DNA from: Nitriliruptoraceae bacterium | GTDB taxonomy: Bacteria > Actinomycetota > Nitriliruptoria > Nitriliruptorales > Nitriliruptoraceae | Direction: 5' to 3' | DNA length: 7,810 bases | NCBI GenBank assembly: GCA_007121975.1 | Contig: SKJO01000200.1 | Location: 1-7,810 of the forward strand | Part shown: one piece after another, positions 1-6,301 of the stretch | How the letters are laid out: each line of letters starts with the position of its first letter | Numbering within the stretch: the first letter of the stretch is position 1 | Notes under the pieces: model-generated | The model's database searches: none | What the model was told of the DNA's origin: nothing | Seen by the model: only the letters and a program-made list of their open reading frames with translations | Translations under genes and position numbers: made by a program

Positions 1-1
1 C

Positions 2-1099
2 CCCGGGGCGCCGGCGGACCCCCGCGACCCCCCGGTCGCGCGCCGGGCTGTGCTCCGGACGGCCACCGGGGTGGCTGGGGTGGCCCTCGGACTGCTCGTC
101 GCCGGGCGGTGGCTGACGGTGGGCCGCTCTCCGCAGGTGGATCCGGCCGGTATCGCGCTGCCCGCTCCGGCACGCGTGCGTCCGGCCGTGAGCGCCGCCA
201 ACCTCTCGCCGGTGGCGGGCGCCGTGCCGGTGCTGACGCCCAACGACGCGTTCTTCCAGATCGACACCGCCCTGCGGGTGCCGCAGCCGGACCCGACCAC
301 CTGGCAGCTGCGGATCCACGGGCTGGTCGAGCGGGAGCTGGTGTTGGACTACGACCAGCTGCTGGCGCGTCGGCTCGTCGAGGCGGACGTCACGCTGGCC
401 TGCGTGTCCAACGAGGTCGGGGGCGAGCTGATCGGCACCGCGCGGTGGTTGGGGGTCCGGCTCGACGAGCTGCTGGCCGAGGCCGGACTGCAGCCCGACG
501 CCAGCCAGGTGGTCGGTCGCTCCGTCGACGGGTTCACGGCGGGGTTCCCGACCGGCGTGCTCGACGACGGCCGGGACGCGCTGGTCGCGGTGGGGATGAA
601 CGGTGAGGCGCTTCCCGCCCGGCACGGGTTCCCCGCACGGCTGGTCGTCCCGGGGTTGTTCGGGTACGTGTCGGCCACCAAGTGGTTGGCCGAGATCGAG
701 GTCACCACCTGGGAGGCCTACGACGGCTACTGGGTGCCCCGTGGCTGGTCCAAGCAGGCGCCGATCAAGACCGCGTCGCGCATCGACGTCCCCCGCCGCA
801 GCGAGCAGGTCCCGGCCGGTGAGGTGCTGGTGGCCGGGGTTGCCTGGGCACCGACCCGCGGTATCGCGGCCGTCGAGGTGCAGGTCGACGACGGCTCCTG
901 GCAGCCGGCCGAGCTCGCCGCCCCGCTCAGCGACGCCACCTGGGTGCCCTGGTGGTGTCCGGTGACGCTGCCGGCCGGCCCCCACGTGCTCACGGTGCGC
1001 GCGGTCGACGGCGAGGGGGATCCGCAACCCGAGGGGCCGCGCAGCCCGGCCCCCGATGGGGCCGAGGGCTACCACCGCGTGCCGATCACGGCCGGCTGA
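2..1099 (+). CDS. Molybdopterin-dependent oxidoreductase, sulfite oxidase family (5' end outside window)
   Basis: The frame is open from the first full codon at position 2 and stops at 1097-1099, so the N-terminus probably lies upstream. An internal GTG at 50 is the first possible start inside the window. Numbered from that GTG, an Arg-Arg pair just upstream and a hydrophobic stretch at residues 4-22 form either a Tat-like signal anchor or the last of several membrane helices, as in larger actinobacterial relatives. The molybdopterin domain covers about 60-235. Cys118 in TLACVSNEVGG is the expected molybdenum ligand of this fold. GYVSATKWLAEIEVT and GYWVPRGW are further family signatures. Residues about 240-349 form the Ig-like dimerisation domain, ending near GYHRVPIT. 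The family transfers oxygen atoms or electrons outside the cytoplasmic membrane. The substrate cannot be read from sequence: sulfite is possible, but no cytochrome or heme-binding partner is visible nearby. The family call is firm; substrate and true start are open. Confidence 0.9.
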   Translation, partial: PGAPADPRDPPVARRAVLRTATGVAGVALGLLVAGRWLTVGRSPQVDPAGIALPAPARVRPAVSAANLSPVAGAVPVLTPNDAFFQIDTALRVPQPDPTTWQLRIHGLVERELVLDYDQLLARRLVEADVTLACVSNEVGGELIGTARWLGVRLDELLAEAGLQPDASQVVGRSVDGFTAGFPTGVLDDGRDALVAVGMNGEALPARHGFPARLVVPGLFGYVSATKWLAEIEVTTWEAYDGYWVPRGWSKQAPIKTASRIDVPRRSEQVPAGEVLVAGVAWAPTRGIAAVEVQVDDGSWQPAELAAPLSDATWVPWWCPVTLPAGPHVLTVRAVDGEGDPQPEGPRSPAPDGAEGYHRVPITAG

Positions 1100-1185
1100 C
1101 GGGCCGCGGTCCGGCTCCGGGGCGTCACCCGCCGTTGGACTCTGACGGGGGCCTGTGCCACCCTTCGCGGCGCGACCAACGAGAC

Positions 1186-1189
1186 GAGG
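1186..1189 (+). promoter_or_regulatory. Candidate ribosome binding site of the binding-protein gene
   Basis: GAGG lies 7 nt before the GTG at 1197 and 4 nt before the GTG at 1194. It favours these starts over the earlier GTG at 1155, although 1155 has a G run (1147-1151) close upstream. Confidence 0.4.
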
Positions 1190-1196
1190 TGCGGTG

Positions 1197-2468
1197 GTGG
1201 GCGCTCAGCGGTTCACCGCCGTGGCCGTGGTGCTGGTGGTGGCCGCGGCGGTTGCGGGGTGTCTGGCGTCGACCGACTTCGACGAGCCGATCACGATGCG
1301 GGTCGTGCTCGCCGACGACTGGGCCGGCGCGCCGGCGGTACGCGAGGTCATCGACGAGTTCGAACGCGACGCCGAAGGCCGCATCCTGGTCGAGCTCGAA
1401 GGCGTGCCGTTCTCGCAGATCGCTGATCGGGTCGCCGCCGATCGGGATCTGGGGCGGCCCTACGACCTGGCCCACTGGCACGCGTTCGCGGCGGCGGCGT
1501 CGGGTCTGGCCGAGCCGGTCGACGATCTGTGGGAGGCGGCCGGGCTCGACCCCGACGCCTACCTGCCGGGCGCACTGGACGGCGTGACCTGGGACGGGCA
1601 GCGCTACGGCGTCCCCCTGGACACCAACGCCCTGGTGCTGCTGGTCAACCTCGAGGTGCTGCGTGCGGCGGGTTTCGACCTCGACGACCTGGCGACCCCC
1701 GAGGGGTTCCGCGAGGTCGCGGGCGGGGTCGTGGCGGCCGGGGTCGTGGACCATGCGCTGACGGTCTCGACGAGCACCTGGGCGGCCTATGGCTGGATCC
1801 AGGCCCATGGGGGCGATCTGCTCGCCGCCGGTTCCCACCCCCCGACCTTCACGTTCGAGGACCCGGGCGTGGTCGCGGCCCTCGAGTTGCTGGGCGAGCT
1901 CGTCGACGAGGAGCTGGCGCCCCGGCCCCGGGCGATGGCGCTCGCCCCCGATGCGATCGGGGCGTTCGCGCAGGGCGAGGTCGCGATGCATGCCACCGGC
2001 AGCTGGGACCTGACCTTCCGCGACCGGGCCGCGTCGGTGGCGGTGGAGCAGCTCGCGGTCGTGCGCCTGCCCCAGGCCGACCCGGCCCGCCCGCGCACGG
2101 TACTGGGCGGCTCGAGCCTGTTCGTGCCCGTGGACACGCCCCACCGGCAGCTGGCCTTCGACCTGGCGATGCGCCTGACCGATGACGAGGTCGCGCTGCG
2201 ACTGGCGAGCGAGGAGGGGCGGCTGCCCGCCCGTCGCGAGCTGCTCAGTGACGCACGGTTCGTCCAGGATCCGCTGCTCGCGGCGGTCGTCGCCGAGCTC
2301 GACCACGCCCGGCTGATGCCCCTGATCGCCTACCCGGATGCCCAGGCCGCCTTCGCCGAGGGCGTCGAGGACGTCGTCACCGGCCGGTCGCCGGCCGCCG
2401 AGGTGCTGGCCACGGTCCAACGCACGGCGACGGCCGGGGTGCGGCCCGATGCCGGTCCGGACGGATGA
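1197..2468 (+). CDS. Lipoprotein substrate-binding protein, ABC sugar type (family 1), partner of the downstream kinase
   Basis: The gene encodes a secreted lipoprotein of about 423 residues. From the GTG at 1197, a short hydrophobic signal runs to the lipobox AVAGC, and the lipidated Cys is residue 22. Starts at 1194 or 1155 are also possible; 1197 has the best-spaced GAGG and gives a typical lipoprotein signal length. The mature part reads as a two-lobed MalE/UgpB-like binding protein: YGVPLDTNALVLLVNLEVL in the first third, a helix-rich middle with FAQGEVAMHATGSWDL, and GGSSLFVPVDTP around residue 304, matching the usual GG-x-S-L-x-(I/V)-P signature. Length is normal for the family. Its stop overlaps the next gene, a sensor kinase, by 4 bases, and no permease or ATPase gene is visible. 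I infer a sensory rather than a transport role. A transporter elsewhere in the genome could still use it. The ligand, sugar-like by family, is unknown. Confidence 0.85.
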   Translation: MGAQRFTAVAVVLVVAAAVAGCLASTDFDEPITMRVVLADDWAGAPAVREVIDEFERDAEGRILVELEGVPFSQIADRVAADRDLGRPYDLAHWHAFAAAASGLAEPVDDLWEAAGLDPDAYLPGALDGVTWDGQRYGVPLDTNALVLLVNLEVLRAAGFDLDDLATPEGFREVAGGVVAAGVVDHALTVSTSTWAAYGWIQAHGGDLLAAGSHPPTFTFEDPGVVAALELLGELVDEELAPRPRAMALAPDAIGAFAQGEVAMHATGSWDLTFRDRAASVAVEQLAVVRLPQADPARPRTVLGGSSLFVPVDTPHRQLAFDLAMRLTDDEVALRLASEEGRLPARRELLSDARFVQDPLLAAVVAELDHARLMPLIAYPDAQAAFAEGVEDVVTGRSPAAEVLATVQRTATAGVRPDAGPDG

Positions 2469-4411
2469 TGGGTGGTGCGCCGTTGCGGGGCACCCCACGC
2501 CGGCGGCCCGGAGCGGGTCTGGCGCTGCGCATGGTGGGGGGCATCGTGGCGGTCCTGATGGTCGCCGGCCTGGTCACCGCCGGATTCGAGTCACGCCTGA
2601 TCGGTGAGGCGCTGCGGGGGCACGCCGCGCAGATGGTCCAGGAGCGCAGTCAGGCGCTCGAGCTCGCGCTGCTGCGCGAGAGCCTGCGGGTCCGCCAGCT
2701 GGTCGAGACCGTCACCCAGCAGCAGCTGGTCCTCGAGGCCCGCGAGGGCGGGACCCACGATCCCGACCGCAGCCTGCGTGAGGTGCTGTCGGTGGTGCGC
2801 ACGATCGATCCCGACCTGCAGTTCGGCAGCGTCGTCGACGTCGCCAGCGGCGGGGTGGTGACCGGTCTGGTCTCGCGCGCCTCGATCGACGATCCCGGCC
2901 CGCTCGACCTCGGCGATGGCGGACTCACCGTGCGCGGCTCGCAGCGGGTCGTCCCGCTGCGTGGGTCCGGATACGGGCTGATCTACACCACCCCGGTGCG
3001 GCGGGTCGATCAGGCACCCCGGCTGCTGGTGGTCGGCTACGCCCTGGACGACGTGCGGGCACGCGACCTCGCCCGGCTGACCGGCGTCGCGGCGGTCGAG
3101 ATCGTGGTCGACGGTCGGGTGGTCGGCCGCTCCGAGGGGCACGCGGGTGGGGGCAGCGCCCCGGTGGGCGACCACACCCGTGCCGGCCAGACACAGATCG
3201 TCGACGACGGACGGGCGGTGCGCTACGTCTCGCTGGGTGCGGCCCGACCGTGGGACACCCCGGCGGTGATCGGACTGATCGAGTCCAGCCCGGTGGCCGC
3301 CATCGAACCGCTGCTGGCCCAGGTGCGTCGGATCGCCGTTGGGGTGCTGCTGGCGGTGGGCGCGGTGCTCGCGGCGGCGCTCGCCCAGGTGATGATCGCC
3401 CCGGTGCGCTCGCTGGCCGCAACCGCCACCGCGATCGCGGCCGGCGATCTCGAGCGGGGGTTCCACGTGCGGAGCTCGGATGAGCTCGGGGCGCTCGCGA
3501 CCGCGCTCGAGCGCATGCGCCACGAGCTCGCGGCCCAGCTGCAGGTGATCCGTCGACAGACCCAGGCGCTGCAGGAGGCAGCCCGCCGCACGCTTCGTGC
3601 CCGCGACCGCGAGCGGCAGCGCATCGCCCGTGATCTGCACGACGGCATCCAGCAGCGGCTCGTGCTGCTGCGCATCCAGCTCGGAGCGGTCCGCGCCCAG
3701 GTCGAGGCCGAGCCCGACCGCGTGCGCGAGCTCACCGTGCCGCTGGCCACCGCGATCGACGAGGTCCTCGACGACCTGCGCTCGACGGGCCAGGCCCTGT
3801 ACCCCTCGATCCTGCACGACCGGGGGCTGCCCGCGGGCCTCTACAGCCTGGCGGCCCGCTCCGAGCTGCCGGTCGAGGTGGAGGTCTCGCCCAGCCCGCT
3901 GCCACGCCTCGACGAGGAGGTGGAGGCCAACGCCTACTTCGTGGTCAGCGAGGCCGTGGTCAACGCTCTCAAGCACTCGGGCAGCCCACGGGTACGGGTC
4001 GAGGTCAGCCTCGACGCCGGGGCACTGCACCTGATCGTGCGCGACGAGGGGGAGGGCTTCGATCCGTCGCAGGTCGGACACGCCGGGGGGCTCGTGCACC
4101 TGCAGGACCGGGTCAGCGCGCTCGGCGGGACGCTGGATCTGAGCAGCGCGCAAGGTGCGGGGACCACCGTGCGCGTGCGCATCCCGGTCGGGTCAGCCGG
4201 CGGCGCGCTGCAGGTAGAAGAGCACGGCGGCGACGCGCCGGTTGAGGTCGACCTCCTCGGCCAGGCCAAGCTTGCGGAAGATGGCGTTGGAGTGCTTCTC
4301 GACCGACCGGTCGGTGATCGACAGCTGCCGGGCGATGGCGGCGTTGCCCCGTCCGGAGGCCATCAGGGAGAGGACCTCGAGCTCACGCGGGGTGAGCCCG
4401 GCCAGGCGTGA
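2465..4411 (+). CDS. Membrane sensor histidine kinase, NarL/DesK class (HAMP, HisKA_3, HATPase) with antisense-overlapping tail
   Basis: The product is 648 residues. After a basic N-terminus, TM1 is about 20-41 and an extracytoplasmic sensor region of about 245 residues follows; I suspect a Cache-like fold from its size and place. TM2 is about 290-312 and HAMP about 313-365, followed by a charged coiled linker. HisKA_3 reads RQRIARDLHDGIQQRL with phospho-accepting His392. The HATPase domain shows an N box (Glu496, Asn500 in SEAVVNALKHSG), a G1 box DEGEG from Asp527, a glycine-rich G2 at 538-543 and the terminal strand GTTVRVRIPV ending at residue 575. It would autophosphorylate and pass phosphate to the facing LuxR-type regulator. 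The ATG overlaps the stop of the binding-protein gene (ATGA); a second ATG follows at 2468. Oddly, the frame continues for about 72 residues after the domain should end, antisense to the regulator gene. That tail has no family signature. The kinase call is firm; whether the tail is functional is unknown. Confidence 0.93.
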   Translation: MMGGAPLRGTPRRRPGAGLALRMVGGIVAVLMVAGLVTAGFESRLIGEALRGHAAQMVQERSQALELALLRESLRVRQLVETVTQQQLVLEAREGGTHDPDRSLREVLSVVRTIDPDLQFGSVVDVASGGVVTGLVSRASIDDPGPLDLGDGGLTVRGSQRVVPLRGSGYGLIYTTPVRRVDQAPRLLVVGYALDDVRARDLARLTGVAAVEIVVDGRVVGRSEGHAGGGSAPVGDHTRAGQTQIVDDGRAVRYVSLGAARPWDTPAVIGLIESSPVAAIEPLLAQVRRIAVGVLLAVGAVLAAALAQVMIAPVRSLAATATAIAAGDLERGFHVRSSDELGALATALERMRHELAAQLQVIRRQTQALQEAARRTLRARDRERQRIARDLHDGIQQRLVLLRIQLGAVRAQVEAEPDRVRELTVPLATAIDEVLDDLRSTGQALYPSILHDRGLPAGLYSLAARSELPVEVEVSPSPLPRLDEEVEANAYFVVSEAVVNALKHSGSPRVRVEVSLDAGALHLIVRDEGEGFDPSQVGHAGGLVHLQDRVSALGGTLDLSSAQGAGTTVRVRIPVGSAGGALQVEEHGGDAPVEVDLLGQAKLAEDGVGVLLDRPVGDRQLPGDGGVAPSGGHQGEDLELTRGEPGQA

Positions 4412-4921
4412 GGCGGAGCGCCGCCGCTGGGCCTCGAGCAGCGCCTCAACGATCCGGGGATCGAGCACCGAGCCGCCGGCATGCACCTCGCGCACGGCCT
4501 GCACGAGCCGTTCGGCGTCGCCGAGCCGCTCCTTGAGCAGGTAGGCCATGCCCTCCGAGCCGTCCTTGAGCAGCTCCAGCGCGTACTCCGGATCGGCGTG
4601 CTGCGACAGGATCACGATGCCCGCCCGAGGATCGCCGGCGCGGATCTCCCGCGCGAGCTCGATGCCCTCGGTGGTGTAGGTCGGCGGCATGCGGATGTCG
4701 AGCAGGGCCACGTCGGGTCGGTGGGCGGCAACCTGCCCACGCAGCTCGTCGGGGCCTTCGGCGGTCGCGACCACCTCGATCTCGGGCTGGGCGGAGAGCA
4801 CCGCCCGAGCCCCTTCGCGCACCAGGTAGTCGTCCTCGGCGATCACGATCCGGATCGGGCGTTCGGGCGCGCCCGAGTTCGTGTGGGTCACGGTCGCTGG
4901 CGGCGCGTGCGTGCCGGACAT
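4193..4921 (-). CDS. Two-component response regulator, NarL/FixJ type with LuxR HTH
   Basis: The product is 242 residues. The receiver domain is about 22-142: acidic pair Glu29/Asp30 in IVIAEDDYLVREG, phospho-accepting Asp75 in VALLDIRMPP, switch Ser106 in IVILSQH and conserved Lys130 in YLLKERL. The LuxR-type winged-type helix-turn-helix output domain is about 173-237, with LTPRELEVLSLMASGRGNAA followed by SITDRSVEKHSNAIFRKLGL, a nearly canonical recognition helix. The first 20 residues are Thr/Pro-rich and probably disordered. The ATG at 4921 has a strong GAGGAG site six bases upstream. It is the natural partner of the HisKA_3 kinase that runs into it from the other side, but it has its own promoter region (4922-5197) instead of sharing the kinase transcript. 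Its last 219 bases overlap the kinase frame. Targets are unknown; its own promoter and the divergent methyltransferase gene are the obvious candidates. Assignment is firm. Confidence 0.95.
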   Translation of the reverse strand: MSGTHAPPATVTHTNSGAPERPIRIVIAEDDYLVREGARAVLSAQPEIEVVATAEGPDELRGQVAAHRPDVALLDIRMPPTYTTEGIELAREIRAGDPRAGIVILSQHADPEYALELLKDGSEGMAYLLKERLGDAERLVQAVREVHAGGSVLDPRIVEALLEAQRRRSASRLAGLTPRELEVLSLMASGRGNAAIARQLSITDRSVEKHSNAIFRKLGLAEEVDLNRRVAAVLFYLQRAAG

Positions 4922-4927
4922 GCCCTG

Positions 4928-4933
4928 CTCCTC
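4928..4933 (-). promoter_or_regulatory. Strong ribosome binding site of the response regulator
   Basis: GAGGAG on the minus strand with a 6-nt spacer to the ATG at 4921. It is the clearest Shine-Dalgarno sequence in the window and fixes the regulator's start. Confidence 0.75.
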
Positions 4934-4998
4934 GTGGCGTGGCCCCTCACCGTCGCTACCGTAGTCGCCCGGTCCGCGTGGTCGCAGCCCACGCCACG
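4933..4998. repeat. 10-bp inverted repeat flanking the candidate regulator promoter
   Basis: CGTGGCGTGG at 4933-4942 is the exact reverse complement of CCACGCCACG at 4989-4998. Each arm is itself a tandem CGTGG pair. The arms bracket the candidate -10/-35, and another CGTGG lies at 4977-4981. This could be a set of regulator sites; in such GC-rich DNA it could also be chance. Confidence 0.4.
4958..4986 (-). promoter_or_regulatory. Weak candidate promoter for the response regulator
   Basis: On the minus strand TACGGT (4963-4958) fits the TANNNT form of actinobacterial -10 elements. With a 17-nt spacer, TGCGAC (4986-4981) sits at the -35 place and only partly resembles TTGACA. The transcript would begin about 30 nt before the regulator's ATG. 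This is a by-eye match with no further support. Confidence 0.25.
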
Positions 4999-5010
4999 CC
5001 CCCCGTCATT

Positions 5011-5028
5011 CTTCGTGCTACCACGAAG
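5011..5028. promoter_or_regulatory. Perfect 7-bp palindrome with 4-nt centre, candidate operator
   Basis: CTTCGTG (5011-5017), CTAC centre, CACGAAG (5022-5028). The 18-bp dyad is placed between the divergent regulator and methyltransferase genes and is less GC-rich than its surroundings. Size and symmetry suit a dimeric HTH protein, possibly the LuxR-type regulator encoded next to it. It could also form a short RNA hairpin. No T-run follows, so it does not look like a terminator. Confidence 0.45.
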
Positions 5029-5186
5029 TCCGAAAGAACGGTGTCCCCTTGGTTCTCTCCCCGCTCCGATCCTGGCAACATCCCGGGTACTGCCGGGCAC
5101 GGCGAACCGTCGCCGCTGGTCCGGGGGGACCGGTCTCCGCGCTGGCCGCCCCTCGGTCCCGCGGCGGCCGATCGTTGTCTGGCGAT

Positions 5187-5191
5187 GAGGG
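5187..5191 (+). promoter_or_regulatory. Ribosome binding site of the methyltransferase gene
   Basis: GAGGG ends 6 nt before the ATG at 5198 and supports that start, which also matches the N-terminal helix expected of the family. Confidence 0.6.
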
Positions 5192-5197
5192 TCGGGA

Positions 5198-6301
5198 ATG
5201 AGCCGACGAGGGGGGCTCGACACCCGCATCATCGACGGGGTCGTCGACCGGGGGTGGCTGCCCGACCCGGTGCTGCGTGCCGTCATCCGGCTGCTGCTGC
5301 TGCGCCGGCGGGCCCAGATCACCCGGGGAGGGCTCGAAGCGCGCAGCGAGCGTACGCGCCAGCTCATCGAGCAACTGGCGGCCGGTCCGGTCACGCTGGC
5401 GGTGGACGCCGCCAACGAGCAGCACTACGAGGTGCCGACCGCCTGGTTTCGCACCGTGCTGGGCCCGCACCTGAAGTACTCCTCGGGATGGTGGCCGCCC
5501 GGCGTCGATGACCTGGGCACCGCGGAGGCCGCCATGCTGCGGCTGACCGCCGAGCGCGCCCGCATCGAGGACGGCCAGCGGATCCTGGAGCTCGGCTGCG
5601 GCTGGGGGTCGCTGACCCTCTGGCTCGCCGAGCACTACCCCGCCGCGAGCATCGTGGGCGTGTCGAACTCCGCCACCCAGCGCCGCCACATCGAAGCCGA
5701 GGCCGCCCGCCGGGGGCTGGCCAACCTCACCGTGCTCACCGCGGATGTGGCGGTGCTCGGCACGGGCGGTGGGTCCGGTGGCGGCGACGGCGAGCACGCC
5801 GAGGTGGTCCGTGACGGCGCGTTCGACCGGGTCGTGTCGGTGGAGCTGTTCGAGCACGTGCGCAACCACCGGGAGCTCACCCGCCGCATCGCGCGGTGGC
5901 TGGCGCCGGGGGGGATGCTGTTCGTGCACGTGTTCGCCCACCGCAGCGACCCGTATGTGTTCGCCTCGGGGGTGCGGGCCGACTGGATGGCGCGCAACTT
6001 CTTCACCGGCGGGATCATGCCCTCGCACGACCTGCTCGCCCGGACCGTCAAGGACCTGGTCCTCGACGACCAGTGGGCGGTCTCCGGCGAGCACTACGCC
6101 CGCACGCTGCGGGCCTGGCTCGAGCGCATCGACGCCGACCGGGAGCACCTGCTCGAGGTGCTGGCCGGCGACGATCCGCGCGCGGCGCGTGCGCGGCTGC
6201 ACCGGTGGCGGGTGTTCACCATCGCCTGCGAGGAGTTGTTCGCGTTCGCTGACGGCGACGAGTGGCACGTCAGCCATCACCGCTTCATCCGCCCGGCGTG
6301 A
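5198..6301 (+). CDS. SAM-dependent methyltransferase, cyclopropane-fatty-acid synthase / coclaurine N-methyltransferase superfamily
   Basis: The product is 367 residues with a class I Rossmann methyltransferase core. The N-terminal helical part holds GWLPDPVLRAVIRLLL, then EQHYEVPTAWFRTVLGPHLKY, a signature of the CFA synthase superfamily. SAM motif I is ILELGCGWG at 129-137. The active-site strand reads SVELFEHV, giving Glu216, Glu219 and His220; an E-x-x-E-H arrangement is known from plant coclaurine N-methyltransferases, and CFA synthases share the FEH part. The C-terminal lid carries FFTGGIMPSHDLL and GEHYARTLRAWLERID. From memory these stretches resemble plant coclaurine N-methyltransferase more than E. 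coli Cfa, so the acceptor may be an amine or other small molecule, not necessarily a lipid double bond. A Gly-rich stretch, GTGGGSGGGDGEHAEVV from about residue 188, looks like a family-atypical loop insertion. The gene is preceded by GAGGG and its 3' end overlaps SURF1 by 17 bp. Superfamily is sure; substrate is not. Confidence 0.9.
   Translation: MSRRGGLDTRIIDGVVDRGWLPDPVLRAVIRLLLLRRRAQITRGGLEARSERTRQLIEQLAAGPVTLAVDAANEQHYEVPTAWFRTVLGPHLKYSSGWWPPGVDDLGTAEAAMLRLTAERARIEDGQRILELGCGWGSLTLWLAEHYPAASIVGVSNSATQRRHIEAEAARRGLANLTVLTADVAVLGTGGGSGGGDGEHAEVVRDGAFDRVVSVELFEHVRNHRELTRRIARWLAPGGMLFVHVFAHRSDPYVFASGVRADWMARNFFTGGIMPSHDLLARTVKDLVLDDQWAVSGEHYARTLRAWLERIDADREHLLEVLAGDDPRAARARLHRWRVFTIACEELFAFADGDEWHVSHHRFIRPA

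Larger units (their letters stand above)
4922..5197. other. Divergent intergenic region (regulator / methyltransferase)
   Basis: This 276-bp stretch carries no gene I can support. It is the largest non-coding space in the window and must hold both outward promoters. Besides the listed sites I see AGAAC (5035-5039) facing GTTCT (5052-5056) and a small hairpin CCCGG/CCGGG (5082-5097). I cannot assign a convincing -35/-10 pair for the methyltransferase. Its leader could be up to about 150 nt long. Confidence 0.7.

Noticed and set aside
1155..1196. Upstream GTG start for the binding protein
   Set aside because: It would give a 35-residue pre-lipobox segment. It remains possible because a G run precedes it, but GAGG at 1186-1189 and signal length favour 1194/1197.
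1100..1196. Terminator or small gene between the molybdoenzyme and the binding protein
   Set aside because: I found no stable hairpin followed by a T-run and no separate ORF with a ribosome site. The two genes may be co-transcribed, but this cannot be decided by eye.
1125..2498. Long 457-codon open frame on the minus strand
   Set aside because: It is antisense to the binding-protein gene; its composition (Arg/Gly/His/Gln-rich, no domain) is typical of a GC-rich shadow frame, while the plus strand shows a lipobox and family motifs.
2591..4153. 520-codon open frame on the minus strand
   Set aside because: It is fully antisense to the kinase, which has all catalytic boxes. The minus frame shows no recognisable domain.
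5011..5028. Palindrome as an intrinsic terminator
   Set aside because: The stem is only 7 bp, no T-run follows on either strand, and it lies between divergent gene starts, where no terminator is expected.
4481..5188. 235-codon plus-strand frame over the regulator and intergenic region
   Set aside because: It is the shadow of the response regulator, extended by chance into the leader. It has no motif, and its start lies within the regulator's receiver domain.
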